Shown here: piece by piece, positions 17,092 through 24,164 of the stretch | How positions within the stretch are numbered: the first letter of the stretch is position 1 | Layout: every line of letters begins with the position of its first letter | Assembly (NCBI GenBank): GCA_963766365.1 | Contig: CAVXZK010000014.1 | Location: 62,001 to 126,000 of the forward strand | Direction of reading: 5' to 3' | DNA from: JALORV01 sp963766365 | GTDB lineage: Bacteria > Pseudomonadota > Gammaproteobacteria > Burkholderiales > Burkholderiaceae_F | Length of the DNA: 64,000 nt | Position numbers and translations under genes: made by a program | The notes under the pieces: generated by a model | Seen by the model: the letters and a program-made list of their open reading frames with translations, nothing else | What the model was told of the DNA's origin: nothing | Database searches by the model: none

Positions 17092-18195
17092 CTAGTGCAG
17101 GGTCTCGACGGGGTCGCCAGCGAGCAGGCGCCGCGCCTCGCGCTGCTCATGCGCATAGGTTTCCCACGCCATGCCGGCCAGCACGCGGTGCTGCTCGGCT
17201 TCGGCTGCCCGTCCCATGATCTTCAGTGCCCCGGCGAGGTTGGCATGGACGATGGCGCGGATATCGGCGGGCGTCGATTCGTCCACCCGTTTCAGGGCAG
17301 CGACCAACTGAGCGAGGCCTTCCTCGCGGCGTCCCAGTTCGATCAGGCACTGGCCGCGGTCTGCCTCGGCCGCGGTCACTTCATGCAGGAAGCCTTCGCC
17401 CTCGGCGCTGGGCAGGTGCGCCTCATACAGCGACAGCGCTTCGTCGTAACGACGCTGCAGCACCCGCATTTCGGCGAGCAGCAGGTGGTCCAGGGTGGTG
17501 TCTGGCCCGCCAGGTAGACCACTGGCGAAGGCGATGCTCTTCTGCAAAGCCTCGACTGCTGCATTCAGCGCGCGCGTTTCCAGTTCGCCCAGCGCAGCGG
17601 CCTGACGCGTGTGTGCGGCGTGCGTCAACGCCGAGCGCTGCAGCCAGCTGGACATCGCGATGTCGTCTCCGAGTTCGCGAACGACACCCTCGGCCTCGTG
17701 CAGCAGGCGCGCGGCCTCCTCATAGTCGTAGGCATCCTGGTGCAATGTTCCGAGCGCAAGGAACGCCCGATAGCGCGATTCCAGGGTGGCCTCACGGTTG
17801 CCCAGCACGCCTCGCGCAAAGCGAGCCGCGGCACGCACGTCGCCCTCGCGTTGCATGAACAGCGCGAGGGCGGACTCGCACTCTCCGACCAGCGCAAGGT
17901 CTGGCGCGTCATGGCGCGCGCGTTCGGCCACCTCAAGCATGACCACTCGTGCATCCGCGAAGCGCTTGGCGAAATACATCCGGATCGCGCTGGCATAGTC
18001 ATAGCGAAGCCGCACCGCCGCCGGCACGTCGGCCGGCAGCTCGCGCAGCGCGTTCTCGAGGACCTCGCGGGCCTGTTCGGCGCGGCCCAGCCGCGCGAGG
18101 AGCACGACGCGGTCCTGCAGCCAGCGGGCGCGCTCCAGTGGGTCGCTCGTGGCTTCGAGCAATGTCTGATTGGCGTCAAGCAGGCGCTGTGACAT
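17092..18195 (-). CDS. TPR-like helical repeat protein inside the gatCAB operon
   Basis: A 367-residue, entirely alpha-helical protein with repeated TPR-like units (LARLGRAEQAREVLENAL, LHQDAYDYEEAARLLHEA, RRYDEALSLYEAHL, IELGRREEGLAQLVAAL). It has no signal peptide, so it is predicted cytoplasmic and likely protein-binding. It sits 6 bp after gatA and 10 bp before gatB on the same strand, so it is co-transcribed with the amidotransferase. Its codon usage looks like that of its neighbours. A role with GatCAB is only a positional inference. Confidence 0.75.
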   Translation of the reverse strand: MSQRLLDANQTLLEATSDPLERARWLQDRVVLLARLGRAEQAREVLENALRELPADVPAAVRLRYDYASAIRMYFAKRFADARVVMLEVAERARHDAPDLALVGECESALALFMQREGDVRAAARFARGVLGNREATLESRYRAFLALGTLHQDAYDYEEAARLLHEAEGVVRELGDDIAMSSWLQRSALTHAAHTRQAAALGELETRALNAAVEALQKSIAFASGLPGGPDTTLDHLLLAEMRVLQRRYDEALSLYEAHLPSAEGEGFLHEVTAAEADRGQCLIELGRREEGLAQLVAALKRVDESTPADIRAIVHANLAGALKIMGRAAEAEQHRVLAGMAWETYAHEQREARRLLAGDPVETLH

Positions 18196-18201
18196 CGCTT
18201 C

Positions 18202-19683
18202 TCAAATGCGGGCAGGCAGGCGCTGATGCCAGTCGGTCGCCTGCTGGTAGGCGTGTGCCACGCCCAGCAGCCTGGCTTCCTCGCAGTAATTCGCGATCAG
18301 CTGCAGGCCGACAGGCCGACGGCCGTTGACCGGCCCGCTGCCGAAGCCGCAGGGAAGGCTCATCGACGGCACCCCGGCGAGGCTGCCCGGCACCGTGTAC
18401 AGGTCAGCCATGTACATCGCTACCGGGTCGGCGGCCTTTTCACCGAAGCCGAACGCGACGCTGGTCGTCACCGGGCCGGCGATGACGTCGCACTGCGTGA
18501 AGGCGCGCTGGAATTCGTTGGCGATCAGCCGCCGCACCTTCATCGCCTTGATGAAATAGGCGTCGTAGTAGCCGTGCGACAGCACATAGGTGCCGATCAG
18601 GATGCGGCGCTTCGGTTCGTCGCCGAAGCCTTCGGCGCGCGACCGGCGGATCATGTCCTTCAAGTCCGAATACCGGGCAGCGCGATGGCCATAACGCACG
18701 CCATCGAAGCGTGCCAGGTTGCTTGACGCTTCAGCTGGGGCGATCACGTAGTAGACCGGGATGCCGAGTTCGGCATTGGGCAGCGAGATCGGCACTAAAA
18801 TGGCGCCGAGCTTCTCGTACTCGGCAAGCGCCGCGCGCACTGCGGCCTCGACGTCCGGTTGCAGGCCAGTGCCGAAGAACTCCTTGGGCACGCCGATCTT
18901 CAGCCCCTTGACCGACATGCCCAGCGAGCGCGTGTAGTCCTCTGCGGGGCGATCCAGGCTGGTCGAATCCTTCGGATCGAAGCCGAGCATCGCGTTGAAG
19001 ACCAGCGCGGCGTCTTCAGCCGTCAGGGTCATCAGCCCCGCGGTATCCAGGCTGGAAGCAAAGGCGATCATTCCCCATCGGGAGGGCCGGCCGTAAGTCG
19101 GTTTGGTGCCGGTGATGCCGGCGAAAGCTGCCGGTTCGCGGATCGAGCCGCCGGTGTCGGTCGCGGTAGCGACTGGCGCGATGCGTGCAGCCACGGCTGC
19201 GGCCGATCCGCCAGAGGACCCGCCGGGGACGGCACCGTGATCCCACGGATTCAGCACATTGCCATAGGCACTGTTCTCGTTGCTCGAGCCCATCGCGAAC
19301 TCGTCGCAGTTGAGCTTGCCCAGCGTCACCATGCCGGCGCGGGCGAGGTTGTCGACGACAGTCGCGTCAAACGGGCTCATGTAGCCCTTGAGGATCCGGC
19401 TCGAGGCGGTCGAGGCGAAGTCCTTCGTGACGAAGATGTCCTTGTGCGCGATCGGGATGCCGGTCAGTGGCGTCGCTTCGCCGCGGGCGATGCGCGCGTC
19501 GGCGGCCGCCGCCTGCGCCAGAGTGACCTCGGGCCGCACGTCGAGAAAGGCATTCAGTACCTTCTGCCGGTCCATCCGCGCGAGGTAGGCGTGTGCGAGT
19601 TCGACGGCCGAGACCTCCCGTGCCGCGAGCAGCCGCGACAGCTGCGCCAGAGTCGTCCGTGCAAGATCCAAGGCGCCCGTCAT
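18202..19683 (-). CDS. gatA: Asp-tRNA(Asn)/Glu-tRNA(Gln) amidotransferase subunit A
   Basis: A 493-residue amidase-signature enzyme that hydrolyses glutamine and channels ammonia to GatB. The catalytic Ser-cisSer-Lys triad is seen as Lys81 (PIAHKDIF), Ser156 (PGGSSGGSA) and Ser180 (TDTGGSIREP). Start ATG 19683 overlaps the gatC stop by 4 bp (ATGA). Presence of GatCAB means the organism makes Asn-tRNA or Gln-tRNA, or both, by the indirect route. Confidence 0.96.
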   Translation of the reverse strand: MTGALDLARTTLAQLSRLLAAREVSAVELAHAYLARMDRQKVLNAFLDVRPEVTLAQAAAADARIARGEATPLTGIPIAHKDIFVTKDFASTASSRILKGYMSPFDATVVDNLARAGMVTLGKLNCDEFAMGSSNENSAYGNVLNPWDHGAVPGGSSGGSAAAVAARIAPVATATDTGGSIREPAAFAGITGTKPTYGRPSRWGMIAFASSLDTAGLMTLTAEDAALVFNAMLGFDPKDSTSLDRPAEDYTRSLGMSVKGLKIGVPKEFFGTGLQPDVEAAVRAALAEYEKLGAILVPISLPNAELGIPVYYVIAPAEASSNLARFDGVRYGHRAARYSDLKDMIRRSRAEGFGDEPKRRILIGTYVLSHGYYDAYFIKAMKVRRLIANEFQRAFTQCDVIAGPVTTSVAFGFGEKAADPVAMYMADLYTVPGSLAGVPSMSLPCGFGSGPVNGRRPVGLQLIANYCEEARLLGVAHAYQQATDWHQRLPARI

Positions 19684-19967
19684 TCGATGACGCGCGGCAC
19701 GAGGAACAGACCGACCTGCTGCTCGGGTGCGTTGGCCAGGTTTGCCGTGCGCTCGTCGCCGACCGTCACGACGTCATCGCGCAGACGCTGCGCTCCGCCG
19801 AGCGGGTGCGCCATCGGCTCGATGTCGTCGGTGTCGACAGCCTGCATGCGCTCGATCATGCGGAAGATATCGTTGAGCTGTTCGAGCACGCGCTGTGCCT
19901 CGGCCTCGGTCACGTCGATGCGGGCGAGATCAGCGATGCGACGAATCTGCGCGAGGTCCAGGGCCAT
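19680..19967 (-). CDS. gatC: Asp-tRNA(Asn)/Glu-tRNA(Gln) amidotransferase subunit C
   Basis: A 95-residue GatC, the small belt subunit that stabilises GatA-GatB. The N-terminus ALDLAQIRRIADLARIDVTE and the DIEPMAHPLG motif are typical. It is the first gene of the gatC-gatA-TPR-gatB operon and is divergent from mreB, with about 200 bp of shared regulatory DNA. Confidence 0.93.
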   Translation of the reverse strand: MALDLAQIRRIADLARIDVTEAEAQRVLEQLNDIFRMIERMQAVDTDDIEPMAHPLGGAQRLRDDVVTVGDERTANLANAPEQQVGLFLVPRVIE

Positions 19968-20038
19968 CGGGGTTGGCGGGTGGCTGAAGCGGAATTACGG
20001 GGTGGATGACCGCCGCCTAAGCCTTTCAAAACAAGCGT

Positions 20039-20067
20039 TTGCAGCGGGTTTGTTGTGTGATTAGTTT
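20039..20067 (+). promoter_or_regulatory. candidate mreB promoter
   Basis: TTGCAG (20039-20044) and TAGTTT (20062-20067) are separated by 17 bp, within an unusually AT-rich patch between divergent gatC and mreB. The predicted start is about 90 bp upstream of the mreB ATG. Confidence 0.4.
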
Positions 20068-20165
20068 ATCATCGCGCATTCTCTCCAGACCCAGCGCTCA
20101 TCTGGGGGATCGCAGCGCCGATATGGGGCGCACCTCGGGACGCAGCGCAGCCACCAAAGGCAGTC

Positions 20166-21209
20166 ATGTTCGGTTTTCTCCGCAGCTATTTTTCCAACGA
20201 CCTCGCGATCGATCTCGGCACGGCCAACACGCTGATCTACGTGCGCGGCAAGGGCATCGTGCTCGACGAGCCTTCGGTGGTTGCAATTCGCCAGGAAGGC
20301 GGCCCCAACGGCAAGCGCACGATCCAGGCCGTCGGCAAGACAGCCAAGCAGATGCTCGGCAAGGTCCCGGGCAACATCGAGGCAATACGCCCGATGAAGG
20401 ACGGCGTGATCGCCGACTTCACCGTGACCGAGCAGATGCTCAAGCAGTTCATCAAGATGGTGCATCCATCGAGCCTGTTCGCGCCCAATCCGCGCATCAT
20501 CATCTGCGTGCCGTGCGGCTCCACCCAGGTCGAGCGCCGCGCGATCAAGGAGTCGGCGGAAGCAGCCGGTGCCTCGCAGGTGTTCCTGATCGAGGAGCCC
20601 ATGGCGGCAGCGATCGGCGCCGGGCTGCCGGTGTCGGAAGCGTCGGGCTCGATGGTGGTCGATATCGGCGGCGGCACCACCGAGGTCGGCGTCATCTCGC
20701 TGGGTGGCATGGTCTACAAGGGTTCGGTCCGGGTCGGCGGCGACAAGTTCGACGAGGCGATCATCAACTACATCCGCCGCAATTACGGCATGCTGATCGG
20801 CGAGCCGACGGCCGAACTCATCAAGAAGGAAATCGGCTCGGCGTTTCCGGGGTCCGAAGTGCGCGAAATGGAAGTCAAGGGGCGCAACCTCTCCGAAGGC
20901 ATTCCGCGCAGCTTCACGATTTCCAGCAACGAGATCCTCGAGGCGTTGACCGACCCGTTGAACCAGATCGTCTCCAGCGTGAAGATCGCGCTCGAACAGA
21001 CGCCTCCTGAGCTGGGTGCGGACATCGCCGACCGCGGCATGATGCTCACCGGCGGCGGCGCACTGTTGCGCGATCTTGACCGACTGCTGATGGAAGAGAC
21101 CGGCTTGCCCGTCGTCGTCGCCGAAGAGCCCCTCACCTGCGTCGTTCGTGGCTGCGGTATCGCTCTCGAGCGCATGGACAAGCTCGGCACCATCTTCGCG
21201 ACCGGATGA
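20166..21209 (+). CDS. mreB: rod-shape-determining actin homologue MreB
   Basis: A 347-residue bacterial actin. The N-terminal amphipathic helix (MFGFLRSYFSNDL) binds membrane, phosphate loops are DLGTANTLIYV and DIGGGTTEVGVISLGG, and the adenosine motif is LTGGGALLRDLDRLL. It organises the elongasome for lateral wall growth, so the cell is probably rod-shaped. It is first in mreB-mreC-mreD. Confidence 0.97.
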   Translation: MFGFLRSYFSNDLAIDLGTANTLIYVRGKGIVLDEPSVVAIRQEGGPNGKRTIQAVGKTAKQMLGKVPGNIEAIRPMKDGVIADFTVTEQMLKQFIKMVHPSSLFAPNPRIIICVPCGSTQVERRAIKESAEAAGASQVFLIEEPMAAAIGAGLPVSEASGSMVVDIGGGTTEVGVISLGGMVYKGSVRVGGDKFDEAIINYIRRNYGMLIGEPTAELIKKEIGSAFPGSEVREMEVKGRNLSEGIPRSFTISSNEILEALTDPLNQIVSSVKIALEQTPPELGADIADRGMMLTGGGALLRDLDRLLMEETGLPVVVAEEPLTCVVRGCGIALERMDKLGTIFATG

Positions 21210-21215
21210 TGTCGT

Positions 21216-21238
21216 CACGACGGACTGTTATCGTCGTG
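21216..21238 (+). other. hairpin in the mreB-mreC spacer
   Basis: CACGACG (21216-21222) and CGTCGTG (21232-21238) form a perfect 7-bp stem with a 9-base loop, 7 bp after the mreB stop. There is no T run, so it is more likely an mRNA-stability or partial-attenuation element than a full terminator. That would fit the need for more MreB than MreC. Confidence 0.4.
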
Positions 21239-21339
21239 CCTTTCCTGCTGTTGGAATCCAGAAGATCGTGTGGCTTCGCCGCCGATCTCTTGCTGTTTGA
21301 ACACGCGAAGGCAGGTTTGCACTTTCGCGTGACCTTGTA

Positions 21340-22239
21340 ATGGACGGGCCACCACCGCTATTCAACCAGGGCGTATCGGCCCGCGCGCGGCTGGCGTTCT
21401 TTTCGTTCCTCGCTGTAGCGCTGATCATCATTGACTCCCGCATCAAGGCGCTGGAAACCGTGCGCGTCGGACTGGGCGTCGTGCTCTATCCGGTCCAGCA
21501 GGCGCTTCTGGTGCCCGGCCGCGTCATCGGTGTGGTGGGCGACTACTTCACGTCGGTCACGGCGCTGCAGCGGGAAAATGAGACGCTGAAGCGCAGGCAG
21601 GTCGAGGGCGCCCAGGCACTGCTGCAGGCGCAACAGATGGCCGAGGAGAACAATCGCCTGCGCAAGCTGCTCAGCGCACGCGAGCGGTCGGGCAACCGTG
21701 CGATCCTCGGCACAGTCCTCTACGAATCCCGCGACCGCTTCTCGCACAAGATCGTGCTCCATGTGGGCACCGACGATGGCGTGCGTGCGGGTCATCCGGT
21801 CATCGACGACATCGGGGTGGTGGGTCAGGTTACCCGCGCGTTCAACAATACTGCCGAGGTGACGTTGCTCACCGACAAGGACCAATCGATTCCGATCCAG
21901 ATCGTGCGCAACGGCCTGCGCGGAGTGGCGTTTGGCGGTGCCGACCCGGGCACGCTCGACTTGCGGTTCATGGCGGCGAATGCCGACGTCGAACACGGCG
22001 ACCTCGCGGTGACGTCTGGACTGGACGAGGTCTATCCGCAGGGACTTCCGGTCGGACGCGTCGGACTGGTTGAGCGGGCGGCCAAGGACCAGTTCGCGCG
22101 CATCGTCCTGACGCCCGCGGCAGGCGTCGAGAACCACTCGCACCTGCTGGTGCTGCTGGTGGAGGCCAGCCAACGGCCCGCGCCGCCGCCTGCGGCACAA
22201 CCTGAAGCAGGGGCGCGACGTGCCCCCGCCAAGCGATGA
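21340..22239 (+). CDS. mreC: rod-shape-determining protein MreC
   Basis: A 299-residue bitopic membrane protein: one N-terminal transmembrane helix (LAFFSFLAVALIIIDS), a coiled coil (about residues 65-110) and a periplasmic beta domain (IGVVGQVTRAFNNTAEVTLL, VTSGLDEVYPQGLPVG). It links MreB to the periplasmic synthases. The Pro/Ala-rich C-terminal tail of about 25 residues is variable in the family. It overlaps mreD by 4 bp (ATGA). Confidence 0.95.
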   Translation: MDGPPPLFNQGVSARARLAFFSFLAVALIIIDSRIKALETVRVGLGVVLYPVQQALLVPGRVIGVVGDYFTSVTALQRENETLKRRQVEGAQALLQAQQMAEENNRLRKLLSARERSGNRAILGTVLYESRDRFSHKIVLHVGTDDGVRAGHPVIDDIGVVGQVTRAFNNTAEVTLLTDKDQSIPIQIVRNGLRGVAFGGADPGTLDLRFMAANADVEHGDLAVTSGLDEVYPQGLPVGRVGLVERAAKDQFARIVLTPAAGVENHSHLLVLLVEASQRPAPPPAAQPEAGARRAPAKR

Positions 22240-22835
22240 GTTCCCCCCTCCGCATGCGTCAATGGATGCGCGATACGTTCGCGCTGCGGCCGACCGACCC
22301 GATGGATGCCATCGGCCGTGGCGCGGTGCGCCGCGAGTACCTGCTGCGCCCGGCGAACCCGCTGTTCATCTGGTTCTCGCTGGTCATTGCCTTGCTGATG
22401 AATCTCATGCCATGGGGCCGCAATGCGTTCGCGCCCGACGTACTTGCGCTGGCGCTGGTGTTCTGGAACGTGCATCAGCCGCGCCGCGTGGGCATGGGTG
22501 CTGCCTTCGTCTTCGGACTGCTGATGGACGTGCATGAGGGGGCCTTGTTCGGACAGCACGCGCTCGCGTATACGATCGTTTCCTACGGCGCGATCACGCT
22601 GCACCGTCGCATCCAGTGGTTTCCGCTGGGTGCGCAGGCCCTGCACGTCCTGCCCCTGCTGCTCATCGCGCAACTGGCGGCACTCGCGATCCGCATGTGG
22701 GTCGGCGGCGAATGGCCTGGCTGGATCTACTTTGCGCAGAGCTTCGTCGGTGCCGTGCTCTGGCCGCTGGTCGCCTGGCTGTTGCTGGCGCCGCAGCGGC
22801 GGCCGGTCGATCGGGACGAAACCCGTCCGATATAG
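22236..22835 (+). CDS. mreD: rod-shape-determining membrane protein MreD
   Basis: A 199-residue protein with five to six predicted transmembrane helices and the FGLLMDVHEGALFGQHAL region typical of MreD. Its N-terminus is longer than the shortest family members, with about 40 hydrophilic residues before the first helix. It ends the mreBCD unit. A palindromic element and a reverse-strand lipoprotein gene then separate it from mrdA. Confidence 0.9.
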   Translation: MSSPLRMRQWMRDTFALRPTDPMDAIGRGAVRREYLLRPANPLFIWFSLVIALLMNLMPWGRNAFAPDVLALALVFWNVHQPRRVGMGAAFVFGLLMDVHEGALFGQHALAYTIVSYGAITLHRRIQWFPLGAQALHVLPLLLIAQLAALAIRMWVGGEWPGWIYFAQSFVGAVLWPLVAWLLLAPQRRPVDRDETRPI

Positions 22836-22843
22836 CGGCGTCG

Positions 22844-23175
22844 CTCGTGTACGCGACCGCTACGCGGTCGCACGTGCACTCGCTCCGATTAGTTAGTCGG
22901 CTGCGCTTCGGAGCGGCCGGGCGCTCCGCGGAAGGTCAACCCCACGCACGCCACCCCGCGATGCACCTCGCAGTGCCAGAATTTCCTTTCCCTCCTCGCG
23001 GGGCGAGGAGGGTGCAGGGAGGAGTGCTTGATTCCCTCTCGCTCGGCGAGAGGGCTAGGGTGAGTGCCGTGCAGTCGAAGGTCGGCGGAGCGCACGGCCG
23101 CTCCGGAGCGCAGCCGACTTACTTGCCGTTCCGGGCCGAGTGCACGTGCGACCGCGAAGCGGTCGCGTACACGAG
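22844..23175. repeat. MITE-like element with long imperfect terminal inverted repeats
   Basis: The left arm (22844-22929) and right arm (23085-23175) are inverted copies. The outer about 40 bases differ at roughly one position, a divergent patch follows, then another about 30 near-identical bases. Each arm contains its own hairpin GCGACCGC/GCGGTCGC. The roughly 155-bp core carries two further palindromes, CCTCCTCGC...GAGGAGG (near 22990-23010) and CCCTCTCGC...GAGAGGG (near 23033-23053). No transposase is encoded. I see no clear target-site duplication. Confidence 0.75.
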
Positions 23176-23187
23176 GACCGCCCGCGC

Positions 23188-23766
23188 CTATGGCGTGATC
23201 GTTCCAACCACCCAGTCGCCCCAGCCCTGGAATGGACCGAGCGGATTGCGATCGACCTGGAGTTCGAGCACGTTCGGCTGACCGCCGTAAACGGCATATA
23301 CCGCGCGGTCCTGCACGAACAGGATCAGAGCCGTAAAAGTCCAACCACGCGACTCGGTCTCGCGTCGGAAGCGGAGAGCGTCGAGCCAGAAATTGCCGAC
23401 GCGGTCGTTGTTGATGCGCCGGATGTTCAACTGGTACCCGCTGCATCCCTTGCCCGCAATCAGGCAGTCACGAATGCCCGGGTCGACGTCCGATGCATTG
23501 ATCACGCCGCCGATCGGGAACCGAACCGCCACTTCGACGTGTGAAAGCAGGGTCACGGCCGGATTGACGTCCGTGAGTCCGATGCTGGCAAGATCAGCCT
23601 TTGTCGTGGTGTAGGGCTTGATGGCTTCTACCATCGCCCTGGCGTCGTCGAAGGTTTTCCACTGCACCTCAGTCCGCACGGCCGATTTCGGCAGCAGCTC
23701 CGCGCAGCCGGCGACGGCGACGGTCAGGACTGCAAGCAGGAACAGGGACACTGGGGACCGCATCAT
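23188..23766 (-). CDS. lipoprotein of unknown function between mreD and mrdA
   Basis: A 192-residue lipoprotein: signal MRSPVSLFLLAVLTVAVAGC with the lipid-modified Cys about residue 20, then about 170 soluble residues with RINNDRVGNFWLDALRFRRE and a Cys pair (DCLIAGKGC) that could form a disulfide. No family is recognised. It is transcribed against the mre/mrd direction. Adjacent ATGs at 23766 and 23763 are the likely starts. An earlier ATG (23793) would add nine residues ahead of the signal and is less likely. Confidence 0.7.
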   Translation of the reverse strand: MMRSPVSLFLLAVLTVAVAGCAELLPKSAVRTEVQWKTFDDARAMVEAIKPYTTTKADLASIGLTDVNPAVTLLSHVEVAVRFPIGGVINASDVDPGIRDCLIAGKGCSGYQLNIRRINNDRVGNFWLDALRFRRETESRGWTFTALILFVQDRAVYAVYGGQPNVLELQVDRNPLGPFQGWGDWVVGTITP

Positions 23767-23965
23767 TCGGCCCGATATCACTCCTTCTTGCATGATCGCC
23801 GCGCGTGCCGGCCCCGCGTTGTGGCGTGTCAAACGGGGGCGCGAAAGGCACTGGTAGCCGCCCGGACGGCGGCCTGCTTCCAGGCGCAACCTGCAGCCCT
23901 GCAGCTCGCCCGGACCAGGCGTTGATCCAGCCGGATTTCCAAGCATGGCGGGAGTACGGCACTCC

Positions 23966-23971
23966 TATAAT
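23966..23971 (+). promoter_or_regulatory. consensus -10 box upstream of mrdA
   Basis: A perfect TATAAT stands in the roughly 400-bp non-coding stretch 23767-24164, about 195 bp upstream of mrdA. No good -35 lies at 16-18 bp (best is GCATGG at 23943-23948), so a second activator or a weak promoter is possible. Apart from this I see no gene or repeat in the stretch. Confidence 0.35.
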
Positions 23972-24164
23972 GGTTCGATCCTGGTCCCTGCGTCTGTACC
24001 GCTGCTCCCTCGAGTGCGAAACCGTGGTTTGAAGCCATTGCCACCGCGGCCGGCCGCGCCTGCCGTTGGCGCCCGCATCTGTTCCCATGCCGACTAGACA
24101 TTGGTTGCGCCGCCGGCGCCGCTCCAGCGGCGACGAGCTGTCGTTCGGCCCGCGCTCGGCGACG

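Noticed and set aside
22889..23446. Open frames spanning the palindromic element near mreD
   Set aside because: They arise from stop-poor GC-rich repeats on both strands and have no ribosome site or domain.
23972..24000. tRNA-like GGTTCGATCC downstream of the TATAAT near 23966
   Set aside because: No acceptor stem, D arm or anticodon arm can be built around it.
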